This document shows, piece by piece, positions 34,520 to 46,464 of a DNA stretch of 64,000 nt. The notes below the pieces were generated by a model. The model had not been told where the DNA came from and made no database searches. It worked only from the letters and a program-made list of their open reading frames with translations. Both the position numbers and the translations under genes were made by a program. Origin of the DNA: Chaetomium olivaceum (Eukaryota; Ascomycota; Sordariomycetes; Sordariales; Chaetomiaceae); assembly GCA_039881045.1 (NCBI GenBank), contig JAYWVB010000049.1:62001-126000 (forward strand), read 5' to 3'. The number at the start of each line of letters is the position of its first letter. Within the stretch, counting starts at the first letter, position 1.

Positions 34520-35172
34520 ATGATACGCCTCTCCTCCCTCCTCGCCGCCGCCCTCGGCTTATCCGTCACCGGATCTCAAGCGGCGGTCGCTCAGGCACCT
34601 CATTCGCAGGAAGTCCGGAGCCCGACTGAGCACGGCCAATCGCATCATCACCCCGTTCCAATCAACAAGCGGACTGCGCAGGAAGTGATTGCCCAGCTTA
34701 ACCTCATCCCCAACGTCGAAAAGGGGTACTACGTTGAGACCTTCCGGGACACGGACAACGTAACTGAGACCCGCTCCATCAGCACGGCCATCTACTATCT
34801 CCTCGAGGGACACGAGGGCTACTCGCACTGGCACCGCGTCGACGCCGTCGAGGTGTGGCACTACTACGCCGGGGCTCCCCTGACGCTCTCGCTTTTCCCG
34901 GGATGACGGGTCGCCGGTACGCGAGGTGAAGCTAGGGCCGGATGTCTTCGCCGGGCAGCAGCCGCAGCTGGCTGCTATCGGAAAGTGGGAGTGGCAGCGG
35001 GCGAGGAGTTGGGGGGACTGGACGCTTGTAGGGACCACTGGTAGGTTTTGAGTGTTCTTTGTATGTTTTATATTCCTGAACACTAACTTGGCCACTCTTA
35101 GTTGCCCCTGGATTTGATCCCACTGGGTTCGAGTTGGCCGACCCTGACTGGGTGCCAAACGGAGCCGCCTGA
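34520..35172 (+). CDS. DUF985 cupin protein with a signal peptide, one frameshift
   Basis: ATG 34520 begins a cleavable signal peptide (MIRLSSLLAAALGLSVTGSQ) and a low-complexity His-rich linker. The cupin follows: RTAQEVIAQLNLIPNVEKGYYVETFRD, STAIYYLLEGHEGYSHWHRVDAVEVWHYYAGAPLTLSL, then in the next frame DDGSPVREVKLGPDVFAGQQPQ, WQRARSWGDWTLVGTT and, after a 61-nt intron (35041-35101), VAPGFDPTGFELADPDWV. This is PF06172 (cupin_5/DUF985), whose sugar-epimerase-like barrel has unknown chemistry. The frame break is one extra T in a four-T run (34893-34896); removing it restores SLSRDDG. A secreted version is unusual because most relatives are cytosolic. Confidence 0.8.
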
Positions 35173-35385
35173 CTTGAATAGGATGGAGGAAATCAGCGAG
35201 CCTACAGGATAGATTTGGGCCGTTTGGCAATTCTAATCAGCGGTACATAAAGCTTCAGCGGAACAAATAATAAACAGTCCGAAAGAACCACCTGTCGGAT
35301 ACCTAAGTCCTCAAAACTGAAGAGCAGCTTTGCCCAGTTCCGAGCCCTAACGACGGTAATATGCAACTCTCAGCCCTCTCACAAC

Positions 35386-36302
35386 TCAGAAAGCAGCCGC
35401 CCCCATCAACCCACCCATCATCATCCCTCCCACAAGTGGCATCATCAACGGCGTACCAAATCCACCGCCAAACCCTCTCCCCGGCACTCTCCTATACTCC
35501 ACCCCCGGCCGATCCCACCTCCCCCCCGCAAACCGTCCACAGCCATACCCACCATATCCCATCCCATACATCTCCCCCTCAGGCCTCAAATACCTCCCCG
35601 CCGGCCCCGGCCTCCTCCCATCACTCCATCATACACCACCTCACTCAAATACGGACTCAACCTCCGCACCCCAGTCACCCCGGGAAAGGTATGCCCGGGA
35701 GGTTCCAGATACACATGCGCGCGGTTCTCGTCCCGCCCCAGCAGCTGCGGCCGGCCCGTGCGCATCGCCTCGAGCATCGCCCGCCGTAGCAGCCGGTGTT
35801 GCCGGTACATCTCGTGCTCGGCGGCGGCGCGGCGGGCGCGTTCCGCTGCGCGCTGTTCGTGTGTTGTGCCTGTCAGCCGATCTTTGAGCTTGCGGCCGAG
35901 GCTGCGCTTGGTGCTGGTCGAGCCCGCGTCCGAGTTGGAAGAGTCGTCGCCGTCGGTGTCCTCGGCGGCGATGTCCGCGGCGCTGGGGCGGCGGGGCGGG
36001 CCGGAGTGGGTGGCGCGGATTCGGTCGCGCTCGCTGGGCGGGAGGGAGTCGAGGTAGGTGTCGTCGTCATAGGGGTGATGCCAGATGGAACGTGGTGGAG
36101 AGGCCATAGTGTCGACGAAGAACTGATGCTGGGTTTCGGGGTCGAACTCGCGCACCCAACCGTGGGGAAGGGGGCGGAGCTCATCTTCCATGCTGCGCCG
36201 GGCGGGGAGGGGAATGCCGTTGCGTGCTTCTTGGGGGAGAGATTCTGGGCCGCCGTGGATGGCCTGTTCGTAGGATGGGGGAGGTTCTGCTGGTGTTGTC
36301 AT
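35386..36302 (-). CDS. WW-domain protein with Gly/Met-rich C-terminus, one frameshift
   Basis: ATG 36302 (MTTPAEPPPSYEQAIHGG) is used; upstream codons lack ATG. The N-terminus has a PPSY-type motif. A WW domain follows at about residues 45-80 (LRPLPHGWVREFDPETQHQF...SIWHHP), binding proline-rich ligands. Next comes an acidic Ser/Asp stretch and a basic helical region (KRSLGRKLKDRLTGTTHEQR...EHEMYRQHRLLRRAMLEAM). The frame stops at 35586, but one missing G in a G run (35596-35599 on the plus strand as CCCC) would extend it into RYLRPEGEMYGMGYGGYG...GTPLMMPLVGGMMMGGLM, ending at 35386, as in related fungal proteins. Its likely role is as a cytosolic adaptor; partners are unknown. Confidence 0.75.
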
Positions 36303-36959
36303 GTTGGCTGGTGTTTTGAATTGTCTGATACTGGTACTGAATAAGGTAGATCGTAAGTTAATTTGTTGCTGTGATGTGTTAACAATCGAGTTTGTTGTTG
36401 TAAGGGTCAAGGTCTGACGAATATGAGGCGGGAATCTTGAGGCATGGTCTGTCGTGGGCTGTCGTTCAATCTAAGTTGGTGCACATACGTCATCCAAATG
36501 TCAGAACTGGAAGCACTCATTGAAGGCGTGGGTGGCAACACACACTCCGTAATAGGAAACATCTTGTTCTCACACACAAGTCACTCTTGGCTGAACCCCG
36601 CTGTTTCTTATTCACGCTTTTTAAAGATGTCTATGCTGGAACTATAAATGCTATACGTAAGATGCAATCCCTGATGCTCCTTTTATGAAACCATATTCAT
36701 CGTTATCATAACGTCGTCGCTCGTGTTCATGACGTTCATAACCCCTCCCCAGCTGGGAATTCCGTAAGCCGACACAACGTATATACTGCCTCAACAGAAC
36801 AAAAGGAAAAACCCCTTATACCCGTCTCTACCACCACCTTTCGTCATCCGTATCGCTATAGTAACCCCCTGATTCGCCGGGATAATACCTCCTATCCCTT
36901 TCTCCATCCCTCACCGTCAACACCCTCTCCCATCTCACCCCCCTCCCCTCCCACATCCC
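36303..36959. other. Intergenic region, no gene seen
   Basis: About 650 bp between the WW gene 5' end and the 3' end of the zinc-binding protein gene. No feature is recognised. Confidence 0.5.
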
Positions 36960-38028
36960 TCATAGCCTCTCTCTCCCGCTCCCTCCCCGTTCTCTCTCCC
37001 TCTCTCTAAGCTCCCACTCCATTTCCAATTCCCTCTCCCTCTCCCTCGCCAACTCTCTTTCCCTTCCCAAATCCCTCCCCAAATCCCTCTCTTCGCCCCT
37101 GATATACCGCCTGACCGTCGCACCCAGCACATTATCTCTCCCGGATGGGTCATACCCGCCCCCACCCCCACCAGTACTCATCCCCGGCCACGCCCCCACC
37201 AAATACTCACAATCCACGCAATACCCCGCCACAACCAACTCCCGACGACGCAGACAGCCCTCACAAATCGCAACAACCGGCAGCCCGGGCGGCGGAGGTC
37301 CCGGCGGCGGTGGCCTACTCACGCTCACACGCCTAGCCGGCGCTGCGGCCGTGGCCTGGCCCGCCGCTCGTCCAGGTCAGAGGACTCGTCCGAGGAGATG
37401 ATGACGGGGGCTCTGCCGCCGCGACCCGGGGGCAAGGGACCGGGGGATGGAGACCGCGCGGGCCGGGGCGCGCGTAGGATGGAACGCGGGAGCGGAGGTT
37501 GGCCCGGGCCCGGGCCTTGGTAGGGGGCCGGAGGAGGAGGAAGGGCCGCCGCCTCGGCGGGAAGAGGGCGGGGGCGCGGAGCTGTAAGGGCTGGGGTAGG
37601 TGATGGTGTTTCGGCGGGTGGTGGTGGTGATGTTGCTGCTGCTGGGTGGTGCCGGCGGTGGTGCTGCTGGTGGTGCTGCTGATGCTGGGGAGGGGCATGC
37701 AAGTGTGTGCGAAGGGGTTTGGGCAGGTGCAATCCGGGTGGATGTGCACGGGGCCGTAGTTGAAGTTGATGTTCACGGGGCGCTCGGGGTAGTCGTCGAT
37801 TATTTCGTTGACCATGCGCACATCGGTAGCGCCGACGAGACCTCGGTCGCGCTCCCGGTCGTGGGTAACGACCCGCCGAATCTCCCGCTCACGGGGTCGG
37901 TCTCGTTCTCGGCTCGCTTCGCGGTCACGGCGCTGGCGTGCCCGGTTGATGCTCTCGGGACTGCGGATGTGCGCGAGCGGGCGTGGTCGCCGGACGCTGT
38001 CCATCCATTCAGGGGCATAGCGGGCCAT
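36960..38028 (-). CDS. Arg/Glu/Asp-rich, proline-rich protein with a CxxC zinc site, frames broken
   Basis: ATG 38028 (MARYAPEWMDSVRRPRPL) leads through an RE/RD-rich segment (about 37960-37830) and a conserved-looking core NEIIDDYPERPVNINFNYGPVHIHPDC. It then enters a codon-repeat region (CAG/CAC, about 37700-37600) where the frame changes. The next frame is Pro-rich and has SILRAPRPARSPSPGP and APVIISSDESSDLDERRARPRPQRR (to 37330). A further change gives PVVAICEGCLRRRELVVAGYCVDCEYLVG, a CxxC-x17-CxxC zinc site, and an RE-repeat tail ending at 36960. That all three parts belong to one protein is inference from contiguity and composition. The function is unknown, and a nuclear RNA- or chromatin-associated role is only a guess. 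Confidence 0.5.
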
Positions 38029-38951
38029 GTTTGTTCTGTCCTACACATGGGTCCGTCTTCGCCAAATGCCCTCGTTTCAGCCCTAAAAATCCCAAGAGAA
38101 TGTCCGTTGGGCTCGATCAGTTCCAGTTGACGTCGTTGACGCCGTTCCCCCGCAACAACGGGGAGGCCACGGGTTGTGATGAAGACGGCACAAAAGGGGA
38201 AATCAAGGTTTTAAATTGTTCGGCGACGTGTAAAACTCATGCACACAGCCCGGCGGGGCATCAAATCACCCTCTCGCGCTTCTGACGCGCTGCAGCAAAG
38301 CCTCGAGTTTGCCCAACCCGAGCCTGGTGCAACTGCTTGGCACAGAAGTTGCAAAAGATGCCAGCGTTCAGGGTGGTCAACCCTGCCGAGATCCACTCGC
38401 CGGCATCAACAAGGCTCTCGATAGGCTGGAGAGGTTGGCTAGCTGCAGGCAGACGGATGGTAAGACAGTCCCAACGGCATGAGACGGCAGAGCGAAGCAC
38501 ACGAGGGTGGTCGGCTGAGCTCGTGAGAGATTTATGGACCTTATTCATCTTTCACAGCGATGCATGCGTTGCCGTCAACAACTCTGGCGTATTAAGGGGT
38601 CATAGTCAAATAGGATTAGTGAGAGCTCACAAACAGGTCAACTCTGTCCACGCCAAGCTGGAATTTTAACTGGCTCGGGGAATGCTTGTTTAGCATGGCG
38701 GCTTACCGCAAAAAGTCCACCAAGTGGCCAGCTGCAGCCCTAAGCCATGGCGTCGGACTCGGAGAGTGGAGCGTGACTCGGCAACCATCCGTCCCGGCCC
38801 CATCAACAACCAGAACTTGGAAACACAACCACATACATTTCGCGTCAACGAAATTCACATGCAATTTTCCCACACGTTTGAACCACACACCACTACAATA
38901 AACTATAACCCACTCATCGACCAACCCAAACCTCCAAAACCTCCTTCAACC
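38029..38951. other. Divergent intergenic region, no gene recognised
   Basis: About 920 bp between the zinc-site protein (-) and the DUF6914-like gene (+). Only shadow frames are present. Confidence 0.5.
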
Positions 38952-39704
38952 ATGCCTCCACCCCCTCCCCCTCCCCCTCCACCTCCAACCCCCCCGGCGA
39001 ATCCCCTCCTCATCACCAAGCCCACCACCACCACAGCAACCCTTCATCCCCCACCTCAGCTTCCCACCCGTCCACCTAACACAACCCTCGTTTCCCTCCT
39101 CATCTATAACGGCCACCCCTTCGCCGACCACTGGGAATACTTTATCGCCTCACCCACACACCCAGACGGGACACGGGGTGTAGTGATTCAGGCGGCGGGG
39201 GATGTAAGGTCCGGCTTTTGGCTAGAGGCAAAGCGGGGGTGGGATTTGGAGACGGGGTGTCGAGGTGATGGGAGGGGGGTGTGGAAGAGGGTAGGGTTAG
39301 GGTGGGTTGGTTTGGGGTATTTTAAGGACGGGGATGGTGATGATGGGGATGTAGACGGAGATGAGGGCAGCGTTGGGAAGGTGAGGAGGGTGTTTGAAGG
39401 AGGGAAAAGTGGGGAGGTGGTGGTGGAGGGCATGGTCAGGTGTGAGTTTGAGCGGATGTTGTTCAAGGTACCGGCCCCGGACAAGACGCTGAGAACTGTG
39501 GATGGGAATGAGGGGGGTGTAAGTCTCAGGGATATCCCTCGTCAAGCGTATAGCTGACTCGTTTAGGGCAATAAACGGGGAAAGATCACGCAGCGAAACT
39601 GTCAGACATGGGTGGTCGAGTCCGCTGAGCAGTTAGTGAGAGAGGGAATCTTTGAGCAAAGCGTTGTGGACTACCTACGGACAACTAGCATTATGACTCC
39701 CTAA
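38952..39704 (+). CDS. DUF6914-like fungal hypothetical protein
   Basis: ATG 38952 starts a run of prolines (MPPPPPPPPPPP) and then the family core VSLLIYNGHPFADHWEYFIAS, GVVIQAAGDVRSGFWLEAKRGWDLE, CEFERMLFKVPAPDKTLR. A 48-nt intron (39519-39566, GTAAGT...CTGAC...TTTAG) joins the second exon reading GNKRGKITQRNCQTWVVESAEQLVREGIFEQSVVDYL to TAA at 39702-39704. The pattern of a short N-terminal sheet, the KxPGKSL-like motif and the C-terminal CQTWVVE segment fits a widespread ascomycete family of unknown function. An Asp/Gly insertion (about residues 135-155, DGDGDDGDVDGDE) is peculiar to this copy. The gene is intact. Confidence 0.72.
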
Positions 39705-39768
39705 CCGACAAAGACTCACATTTGTTGCTCCGTTCGTTACTGATGGTGTTCACCCACTCGCCACCACC

Positions 39769-41058
39769 CTAAAGCCGTGGCTTTGCCCGCTCCAGCTCGG
39801 CCACAACCTGCCCATATCGGTCATACGCATCCTTCTCCATATCAAAGTTGAGCAACCACTGCTCCCGCACCAAATGGATCATCTCGGGATTCTTCCACAC
39901 CTTGTTCCAGTCCGCCTTGTGCCACCGCTCCCGGGTCTGCGGCCCCATAGCCTGCGCGCGGTGTACCCTTTCGTACCTCAGCTTCTCATATGCCCGCAGA
40001 GCTGTGGGGATGTCCTTCCCTCCACTTAGTTCCAAGCATGTCGCCAGAGCCACTCCATCCTCGATCGACTGACTCGCGCCCTGGATAGACGTCGGCAGGA
40101 AGGGGTGCGCTGCGTCTCCTATCAAGCAGATCCGGGCCTTGGGCGAGATGAAGGTCGGGAGCGGATCGCGGTAGACGAGCTTGTAGTCGATAAGCCGGCC
40201 TTCTGGGGTTGCCTTGACCAGCTCGTGCACTACAGGACACCACCCACCGAGGTACTTCAGCGCCTCTTCCGGCTTGCCGGGAAACTGCCAGCTCTCCTCG
40301 ATGTTTCCGTCGTCGATATGTGTAAAGACCCAGTTCACCTCGGTCCCATTCTTGATGCTCGAAGCTAAAAAGTGGATGTCCGGTCCGATGAACCCCATGT
40401 GCGTATCCCCGTGAGTCACCAGGTGCTGGATGGTGGGGTTATCCCGGATGCGGTCGGCCGGGAACCAGGCCCTATAGACAGCATAGCCCGACGACTTGGG
40501 GTTCTCGTCGAAGCCCAGCACAATCTTTCTCCCACGAGACCGCACCCCCTCCGCAGCAACGACCACGTCGGCCGAGACTCTCTCCCCATTTACCACGACG
40601 CCCGCCTGCGGAGGGTAATCCGTCTCGAAATAATCCTCTACCCTCGACCCCAGCCGGATATCGACCCCCCTGGCCACAGCATGCTGATAGATGATTTTGT
40701 GCAGCTGGCCCCGGTGGCCGTTGATTCGCCTGCCCCAAGCCTTCTCATGAGCAAAAGACTGGCGCGTAACGAACTTGCCCTCGTGGTGATATAGGTCGAG
40801 CCAGGTGGTCTGGCGGGCAATCGCCTCCATGGCGTCGACAACCCCCGGCCAGCGCTCAAAGGCCCGCGAGCCATTGGGGTCAAAGCTGATAATGTCGCCG
40901 ATGCGCGTGATCTCGTCGATGTTGTCGACCTTTTCGAAGAGCGTCACCGAGTGCCCCTTGCGGTCGCACTCTATCGCTGCTGCGAGTCCGGCGAAGCCCG
41001 CGCCGACGATTATCACCTTTATGCCGGACGGCGGAAGACGCGGGAATGCGTTGGCCAT
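39769..41058 (-). CDS. FAD-dependent monooxygenase (salicylate-hydroxylase-like)
   Basis: A single intact exon of 429 residues from ATG 41058. The Rossmann fold is VIIVGAGFAGLAAAIECDRKGHSVTLFEK; a DG-type motif is DVVVAAEGVRSRGRK; and the second FAD motif is ARICLIGDAAHPFLPTSIQGASQSIEDGVALA. This is the PF01494 arrangement of single-component flavoprotein hydroxylases (salicylate, zeaxanthin, 6-methylsalicylate-derived substrates). These use NAD(P)H and O2 to hydroxylate or decarboxylate an aromatic ring. Length and motif spacing are normal. No pathway partners are adjacent, so the substrate is unknown. This is one of the few longer genes in the window needing no frame correction. Confidence 0.85.
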   Translation of the reverse strand: MANAFPRLPPSGIKVIIVGAGFAGLAAAIECDRKGHSVTLFEKVDNIDEITRIGDIISFDPNGSRAFERWPGVVDAMEAIARQTTWLDLYHHEGKFVTRQSFAHEKAWGRRINGHRGQLHKIIYQHAVARGVDIRLGSRVEDYFETDYPPQAGVVVNGERVSADVVVAAEGVRSRGRKIVLGFDENPKSSGYAVYRAWFPADRIRDNPTIQHLVTHGDTHMGFIGPDIHFLASSIKNGTEVNWVFTHIDDGNIEESWQFPGKPEEALKYLGGWCPVVHELVKATPEGRLIDYKLVYRDPLPTFISPKARICLIGDAAHPFLPTSIQGASQSIEDGVALATCLELSGGKDIPTALRAYEKLRYERVHRAQAMGPQTRERWHKADWNKVWKNPEMIHLVREQWLLNFDMEKDAYDRYGQVVAELERAKPRL

Positions 41059-41750
41059 TTTTGTATGTTTGTTTTCTTTCCCCAGCTTGACCGATTGGAG
41101 GTGGGTGAAAGATCCGAGAGAGCCCGAAAGATGTGGATGGAATGTGACTGATCACGGATAAAGAAGAGTTGAAGTCTTGGAATTGTAACAAACTGGCCAC
41201 GCCGACACGGTGCTTGTTTTAGTCCCGACGGCAATTGACCTGTCATGGTGCTCAGTCGAGCATGGCTTCCTGCAGGTCTTCCTGAGTTGTTGGTTCTGGC
41301 TGGCCGTGTTCCGCCAATCGCTGCTTCGGCTGAATGCCGACCCCGCCTTCTCCGGGGAACATATCCTACATGGAAGAGCGCTGGACACATGGTCAAGTTC
41401 CGACTTGTAGTATGTACCAGGGTACCAAGTATGGCGAGCCAGGGGTATGGTGATCTGATGTTACCAAGCCCCTGACTTGACCTCCAACTTGGCTCGATAT
41501 CAAGAAAGCTCGAGAGAGCAAATGGATAATTAGCATTCGCCGCCGGTATTGAATAAATAGAAAGTTCCTCAGTATTTGTACTGCAACCAACATAAGCTAG
41601 ATGCAAAAGGTAACTATGTACACGAAGACCCCTTAAGACTCCCAGCCCCCTGAAGGCCTGAACCCCTGAACTCGATCCCCATCAACCGTGCTGGAATCTG
41701 GAATCTTGTCCTCCTCAGAGCGACTTTATGCGCCTGCTGCTTACAGGAAG
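41059..41750. other. Intergenic region, no gene seen
   Basis: About 690 bp between the monooxygenase start and the xylanase 3' end, both on the minus strand. No feature is recognised. Confidence 0.5.
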
Positions 41751-42730
41751 TTACAGGCACTGAGAATACCACTGGTTGGAGGCCTGGCAGGTCGAGCCGC
41801 TCTGGCAGCAGGTCGCGCCTTGCCAACCCTGGCCACCACACTGTCCCCACTTGGCAGAGCACTGTAAAGGGTCAGTTAGCATGGGAATTATTACGATCAT
41901 GATGGATGAAAGGGAGAGAAAGTGGACGTACGTTGGTGCCGCCGCCGCCGCCAGTGTTACCACCGCCAGTGTTGCCGCCACCGTTGTCGCCGCCGCCACC
42001 GCTGGACGAGCCGCCGACGTTGATGGTAGAGGAGCCGCTCGAGAAGTAACCCTCGGTGGCGACGATCTGGTAGTCATGGGTACCGAGACGGAGCCCGGAC
42101 TGGGCCCAGGCGTCGAAGTGGGCTTTCATGTTGACGCTGCCGCTGCTGCGCTTGTTGGTGCGCACCGACCAGAACTGGTCGAAGGTGCTGGTGCCCTCAA
42201 TTGACGGCTTGTTGACGCGCTGGGTCTTGTAGAGGTTGTAGGTCGAGCCGTCAGTGGTGAGGCTGCCGAGGCGCTGCGCACCAGTCGAGGGATCGAACGT
42301 GCCGAAGTTCTCGACGACGTAGTACTCGATCAGAGGGTTGCGGGTCCACCCGTAGACGGCAAGGTATGAGTTGCCGTTGGGGTTGTACTGCCCAGTGTAG
42401 TTGATGGTCCTACAGGTTTGTTAGTCATGTCCAATTGTTGATCATGCTCGGATTCCCTTCCACCTACCGAGCCGTGCCCGGGTTCCAGCCCTTGCCGCCG
42501 ACCCAGTTGCCGTTGCCGGACCAGGTCGCGCTGTACTGGCCACCAGCCTCGTTGGTGTACCGAACGTTGCCAGCACCATCAGTCCAGAAGGAGTAATAGT
42601 AGCCGTTGTGGGTACCAGTCTGGCTGCTGGTGAGCGTCTGGCGCTTGTGCATGCCGGGCAGCTCGCCGGGGGCGGCGACGGCCACGACAGCCGCCGCGGC
42701 CGCGAGAAAGAGGGAAGAGATGGCAACCAT
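41751..42730 (-). CDS. Secreted GH11 endo-1,4-beta-xylanase with CBM1
   Basis: Three exons (42730-42468, 42409-41932, 41861-41751) with introns 42410-42467 and 41862-41931. A signal peptide (MVAISSLFLAAAAAVVAVAA) and a KR site precede the GH11 jelly roll: NGYYYSFWTDG, GGKGWNPGTARTINYTG, SYLAVYGWTRNPLIEYYVVENFG (catalytic nucleophile Glu), SVNMKAHFDAWAQSG, and YQIVATEGYFSSGSS (acid/base Glu). A Gly/Asn-rich linker follows. Exon 3 encodes exactly one family-1 cellulose-binding module, CSAKWGQCGGQGWQGATCC...ASNQWYSQCL, with its Cys and aromatic residues intact. The enzyme hydrolyses xylan outside the cell. The intron placed between linker and CBM suggests module shuffling. The gene is intact and should be functional. 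Confidence 0.95.
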
Positions 42731-42824
42731 TATGGCGACTCAATGCTCAAGTAAGCTCTAGACCGGTGGGTGATGAACGGAGTGAAGAGCTGGTCCCGGA
42801 CGTGGAAGGGGATGGTCGAGGATG

Positions 42825-42832
42825 TTATATAC
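42825..42832 (-). promoter_or_regulatory. TATA box of the xylanase gene
   Basis: On the minus strand GTATATAA lies about 95 bp upstream of the xylanase ATG, a normal position. No clear XlnR (GGCTAA) site could be confirmed upstream. Confidence 0.5.
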
Positions 42833-45800
42833 CCAGTTCCACCAGCCCGACAGCTGAATCTGGCTCGGAGGAAATGCCCTCCACGCATCCCACATTCGCT
42901 ATTCTTAGCTGACTTCTGGACTTGTTGATGCTGCCTCCCGATCTGGGCTGGGGTACGCTAACCTCGAAGTGATCGAGCATCCCCTGTCTCCTCCATCACA
43001 ATGCTCGGTTCCCGCCCCTGCGTGTCATGCAACGCACCCCGCCCTTGGCATTCATCTGGGATGCCCCAGCGCCGTCTATGCTGATCCGGGCCTATCCGAA
43101 GCCTTAACTTGAGATGATCGGGTTGTCTCGACAATCATGTCTTGAAAAGAGATATGCTGCGACGCTGGGAGATGTTGACTTAACCAGGGCCATATCGGGC
43201 TTGCTTCGACGTCGGACTCGCCCATTTGATTGATGATAGCAAACAGATACCGACGGCAGTCAAGTACCCCCCTGAGAAAGCGAACCAAACCCCACTGCCC
43301 CAGCTCAGATCACGATCATGGAGGCAACCGCTTGTCCAGGGATATGCCTCCGAACCCAAGATAATTTGTTGGCCTCCGATGCAACAATGGAAATAGCCAG
43401 GGGCCGCAAACTTCACCTTCTTGAGAAGAACATACCACCAAGCACATGTTGCGCTCAGCCCACATGAGCCGCACGTCCCGCAAACAGCACCGTTTGTGGC
43501 CCAGAAACCGGGTCAGGCATTGATGAAAAGGGCTCAGCAAATGAGAAAGGGGCAGTCAGCCTCATTGAAACACGATGCGAGCCCGGTATGTGGGTAGGTG
43601 GGACCTTCTAGAAAAAGATACCGGCAAAAATGGCCGAGGAGCTGCAGTGCTGCACAGGCACTGACTGCCGATTCAACCGCCGGCTAAACCACGCCTGGTG
43701 CGACCCCAGAACCGGGACCGTTGGGCGGTAAACACCCCAGGGTCCTTCTGGCTGGGTTCTGAGGTTTTGAGACACCTGGTTGGTTCCACGAAGACTTCAC
43801 ACTTACTGAATGAGGGAAGTACGGCTCTTTGACGCCGAGGAGGACTTCCGAGAAAAAGCAAATGGGGGAACGGAAGGTGACAGAACCACGACGTCGCCAT
43901 CACGCCGCCACCCCCGACGCGTCCAGGCCTTGTACTTGTGGTTACGAATGCTAAGACCGCGACGGGGCTGTATACACAGTTCAAAGACAAAGACACTGAA
44001 GGACAATCTCACTGGAGCCAAGACTTTTATATCGAGATCCTCATGATGTGAGGAACCAGTCGCTATGTTATGTTGGGTACGTGATCCGACCTCTAATCCG
44101 GGGAAGATCCCCAAGATTCACATTATCCCCAGATGTTTAAAGTTTACGTGGACATGTTCGGGGACTTTGGGACCATGTGCTCAATCACCGTCACATTCGG
44201 CTCCCACGACTGCTTAACCGCCACCGCCAGTCTCTCTTCTTCGATGCCACTCAAGTGACTTCGCCAAACTTTAGCCAGAATTCATCCGTGCAGGAATCGG
44301 GATTCGGAGTAGCATCGTAACTCATCAGGCTACCCTTCTCAAAAACAGGCTGATATTACCAACCTCCTTTTGAGATAGTGCCTCGATCGAGTCTATTACG
44401 GGTAGCGGCCGCTTCCAGTGGGTGTCACTTCCCCGGAAACTTGATCCAATACCCTTGACAGCGTTTCACTTCCATTGGAAGACTCATCAATAGTCCGCCG
44501 AGCCGCACAATCAAGAAGTATGAGCAGTTCTCCAGCAACATTACGGAAGAGCAGGTTGTCGGTTTCGAGGGAGCCTGGTGTGCCAAAGTGGCTATTGGAG
44601 CGGGTATCGCTCGTCGGTACCAACATCTTCTAGTGAACATTCCTCTGTAACTCTCCTCACGCCAGGGGTTCGTTCCCCGGGATATCAGCCGTGACGGGCA
44701 AAGTGTTGAGTACTCGAGCGGTTGAATAGGGTGTGGTTGATGCACTTGGCACTGGCCAGTTACAAGATTCTTGCACAACGTAAGCGATGGTCCTGGTGAC
44801 ACGAAAACCTGAATATAATCGTTTGAAACATCATTCGTGATGTCCAGATTGGCCGAGCTGATTCTTAACCATGCCTACCATGAAACAATTCGTCGCACCG
44901 CATTACCTATACGTAAGGCCCAAATTGCTTGCTGGTCTGTGGTCTTTGCGTCGCCGAACCATCATCGATTCCCTCGTTTCAGTATAAACCTATCACAAAT
45001 CAGAGGCGGGATAGATATGCTCCCCTATCTTGTGTAACATTTTCTCGTTTTAGCCTGACCTTGAGCCACTACGAAACGGGGAAAATAAAGTATACGAAAT
45101 GGAAGGATGGGCTACGTGTTAGAAAAACGGTACTCAGCGGGAACGCTTTCCTACTTTCGTCTCTTTATCCTGATATTCTTTATTTCTTTTAAGTTGATGT
45201 TGGCGGTTTGACACCACGTTAGCTGCGAATTCGAGGACGCAGCTTTATAATCACAACTGTGGTATAATGCGTATCTTTGGAAGGATAATAAGTTATGGTC
45301 TTAAAACCGGCATTATGCCAATAATTCCTCATGAACAACTTCGACTGCGAAAGCTTGGTTGAGGGTTCATCGTAGGCAGACATCACAGTCCCCCCAATGT
45401 GTAAGACCCAATACGAGACAAAAGCAAATCATCTCGGTTGAGGATGATCTGACCCAAGGGTCTTTGCCTTCTAGTTTTGTCGTGTCGAGTCAACCTTTGC
45501 AACAATAGAAGTTGGTATTATTCTTTGTCTTGAAGAATCTCTGCATAGTTCGACGCAAAGATTCCGTCAAACCCGTTTTGGGTAGGCGCAGTTTACAGTT
45601 CCTTCGCTGGAATGTCGATGTGGTTACATGCTGCTTTTCTTTGGGAGGCTACGGCGCAGTGATACATGAAGATTCGATGGCCGCCCAGAGTTAGTCCCGG
45701 CGGTACTACTTATGCCTATTCAGAGTCGAAGCAGCCTTGGACGAACTTGGTAATTCTGGCTGAGCAGAGTTCGGCGATGATTCTGTAGGTCGGGAGTTAT

Positions 45801-46136
45801 GCCCTAAGCGATTTTGTTACTTGAGGCTCCATATTCATCATGTCACGCATGGCTTTTGTTCATATTGTGCAACAATTCGGTACACTAATCTACTTGTGTC
45901 GACATGAATTACGTAGATACCTCATTGCAAGAGTCTTAATATTTGCTGGGCTTTAATTCCCCGGTCCTGACTTCTGAGTCAAACTAGGTACCACTGTAGC
46001 GAAAAGGCGGAGATAAACGGTACCCTCTATCTTGCATAGCAACTACTTTCCTGCTCGCTAAGTCTGAGACAGTACGGGCGGGAAAGATAGAAATAATGGC
46101 TAAATAAGAGAGTTTATACATAGATACTTGGAAACA

Positions 46137-46140
<4 letters not shown>
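42833..46140. other. Gene-poor block of about 3.3 kb
   Basis: No gene, RNA or transposon signature is recognised. Frames are short, and the right half (about 44800-46140) is richer in A and T than neighbouring genes. This could be an old RIP-degraded repeat or simple intergenic DNA. Confidence 0.45.

Positions 46141-46170
<30 letters not shown>
46141..46170. repeat. (AC)n microsatellite at the LINE-derivative tail
   Basis: An uninterrupted AC repeat of about 29 nt ending AA. On the minus strand it follows AATAAATT, so it may be the terminal simple-repeat tail of the ORF1-only LINE derivative rather than an unrelated microsatellite. Confidence 0.75.
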
Positions 46171-46171
<1 letters not shown>

Positions 46172-46464
46172 TTATTCCGCCCGGCGGGCTTAACCCGAAA
46201 GGGCAACTATACAATCTGACTATATACATTTCCCAAGATATGACCTGATCTCGTCAAGGCCCATACAGAGTACATTCTAGTTCATGCCGTCTCTTGTACC
46301 ATTTCTCTTCGGATTCTCGTGGGTTAGTAGGGTTGTTAGTAGGCTGGCTTGAAGGCGATTCTCCAAGTGTTCAACGTCCTATCTTCGGCGGCTGAAGCGG
46401 CGCCTGCTGTCCGTGGCACGAGGTGAGGAGTGTGGGCTCGGTCGGGTGTAGTGTGTTGGATGTC

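Noticed and set aside
42840..43100. XlnR/CreA-like sites upstream of the xylanase
   Set aside because: Only partial matches (AGCTAA, single GGGG boxes) were seen, which are expected by chance.
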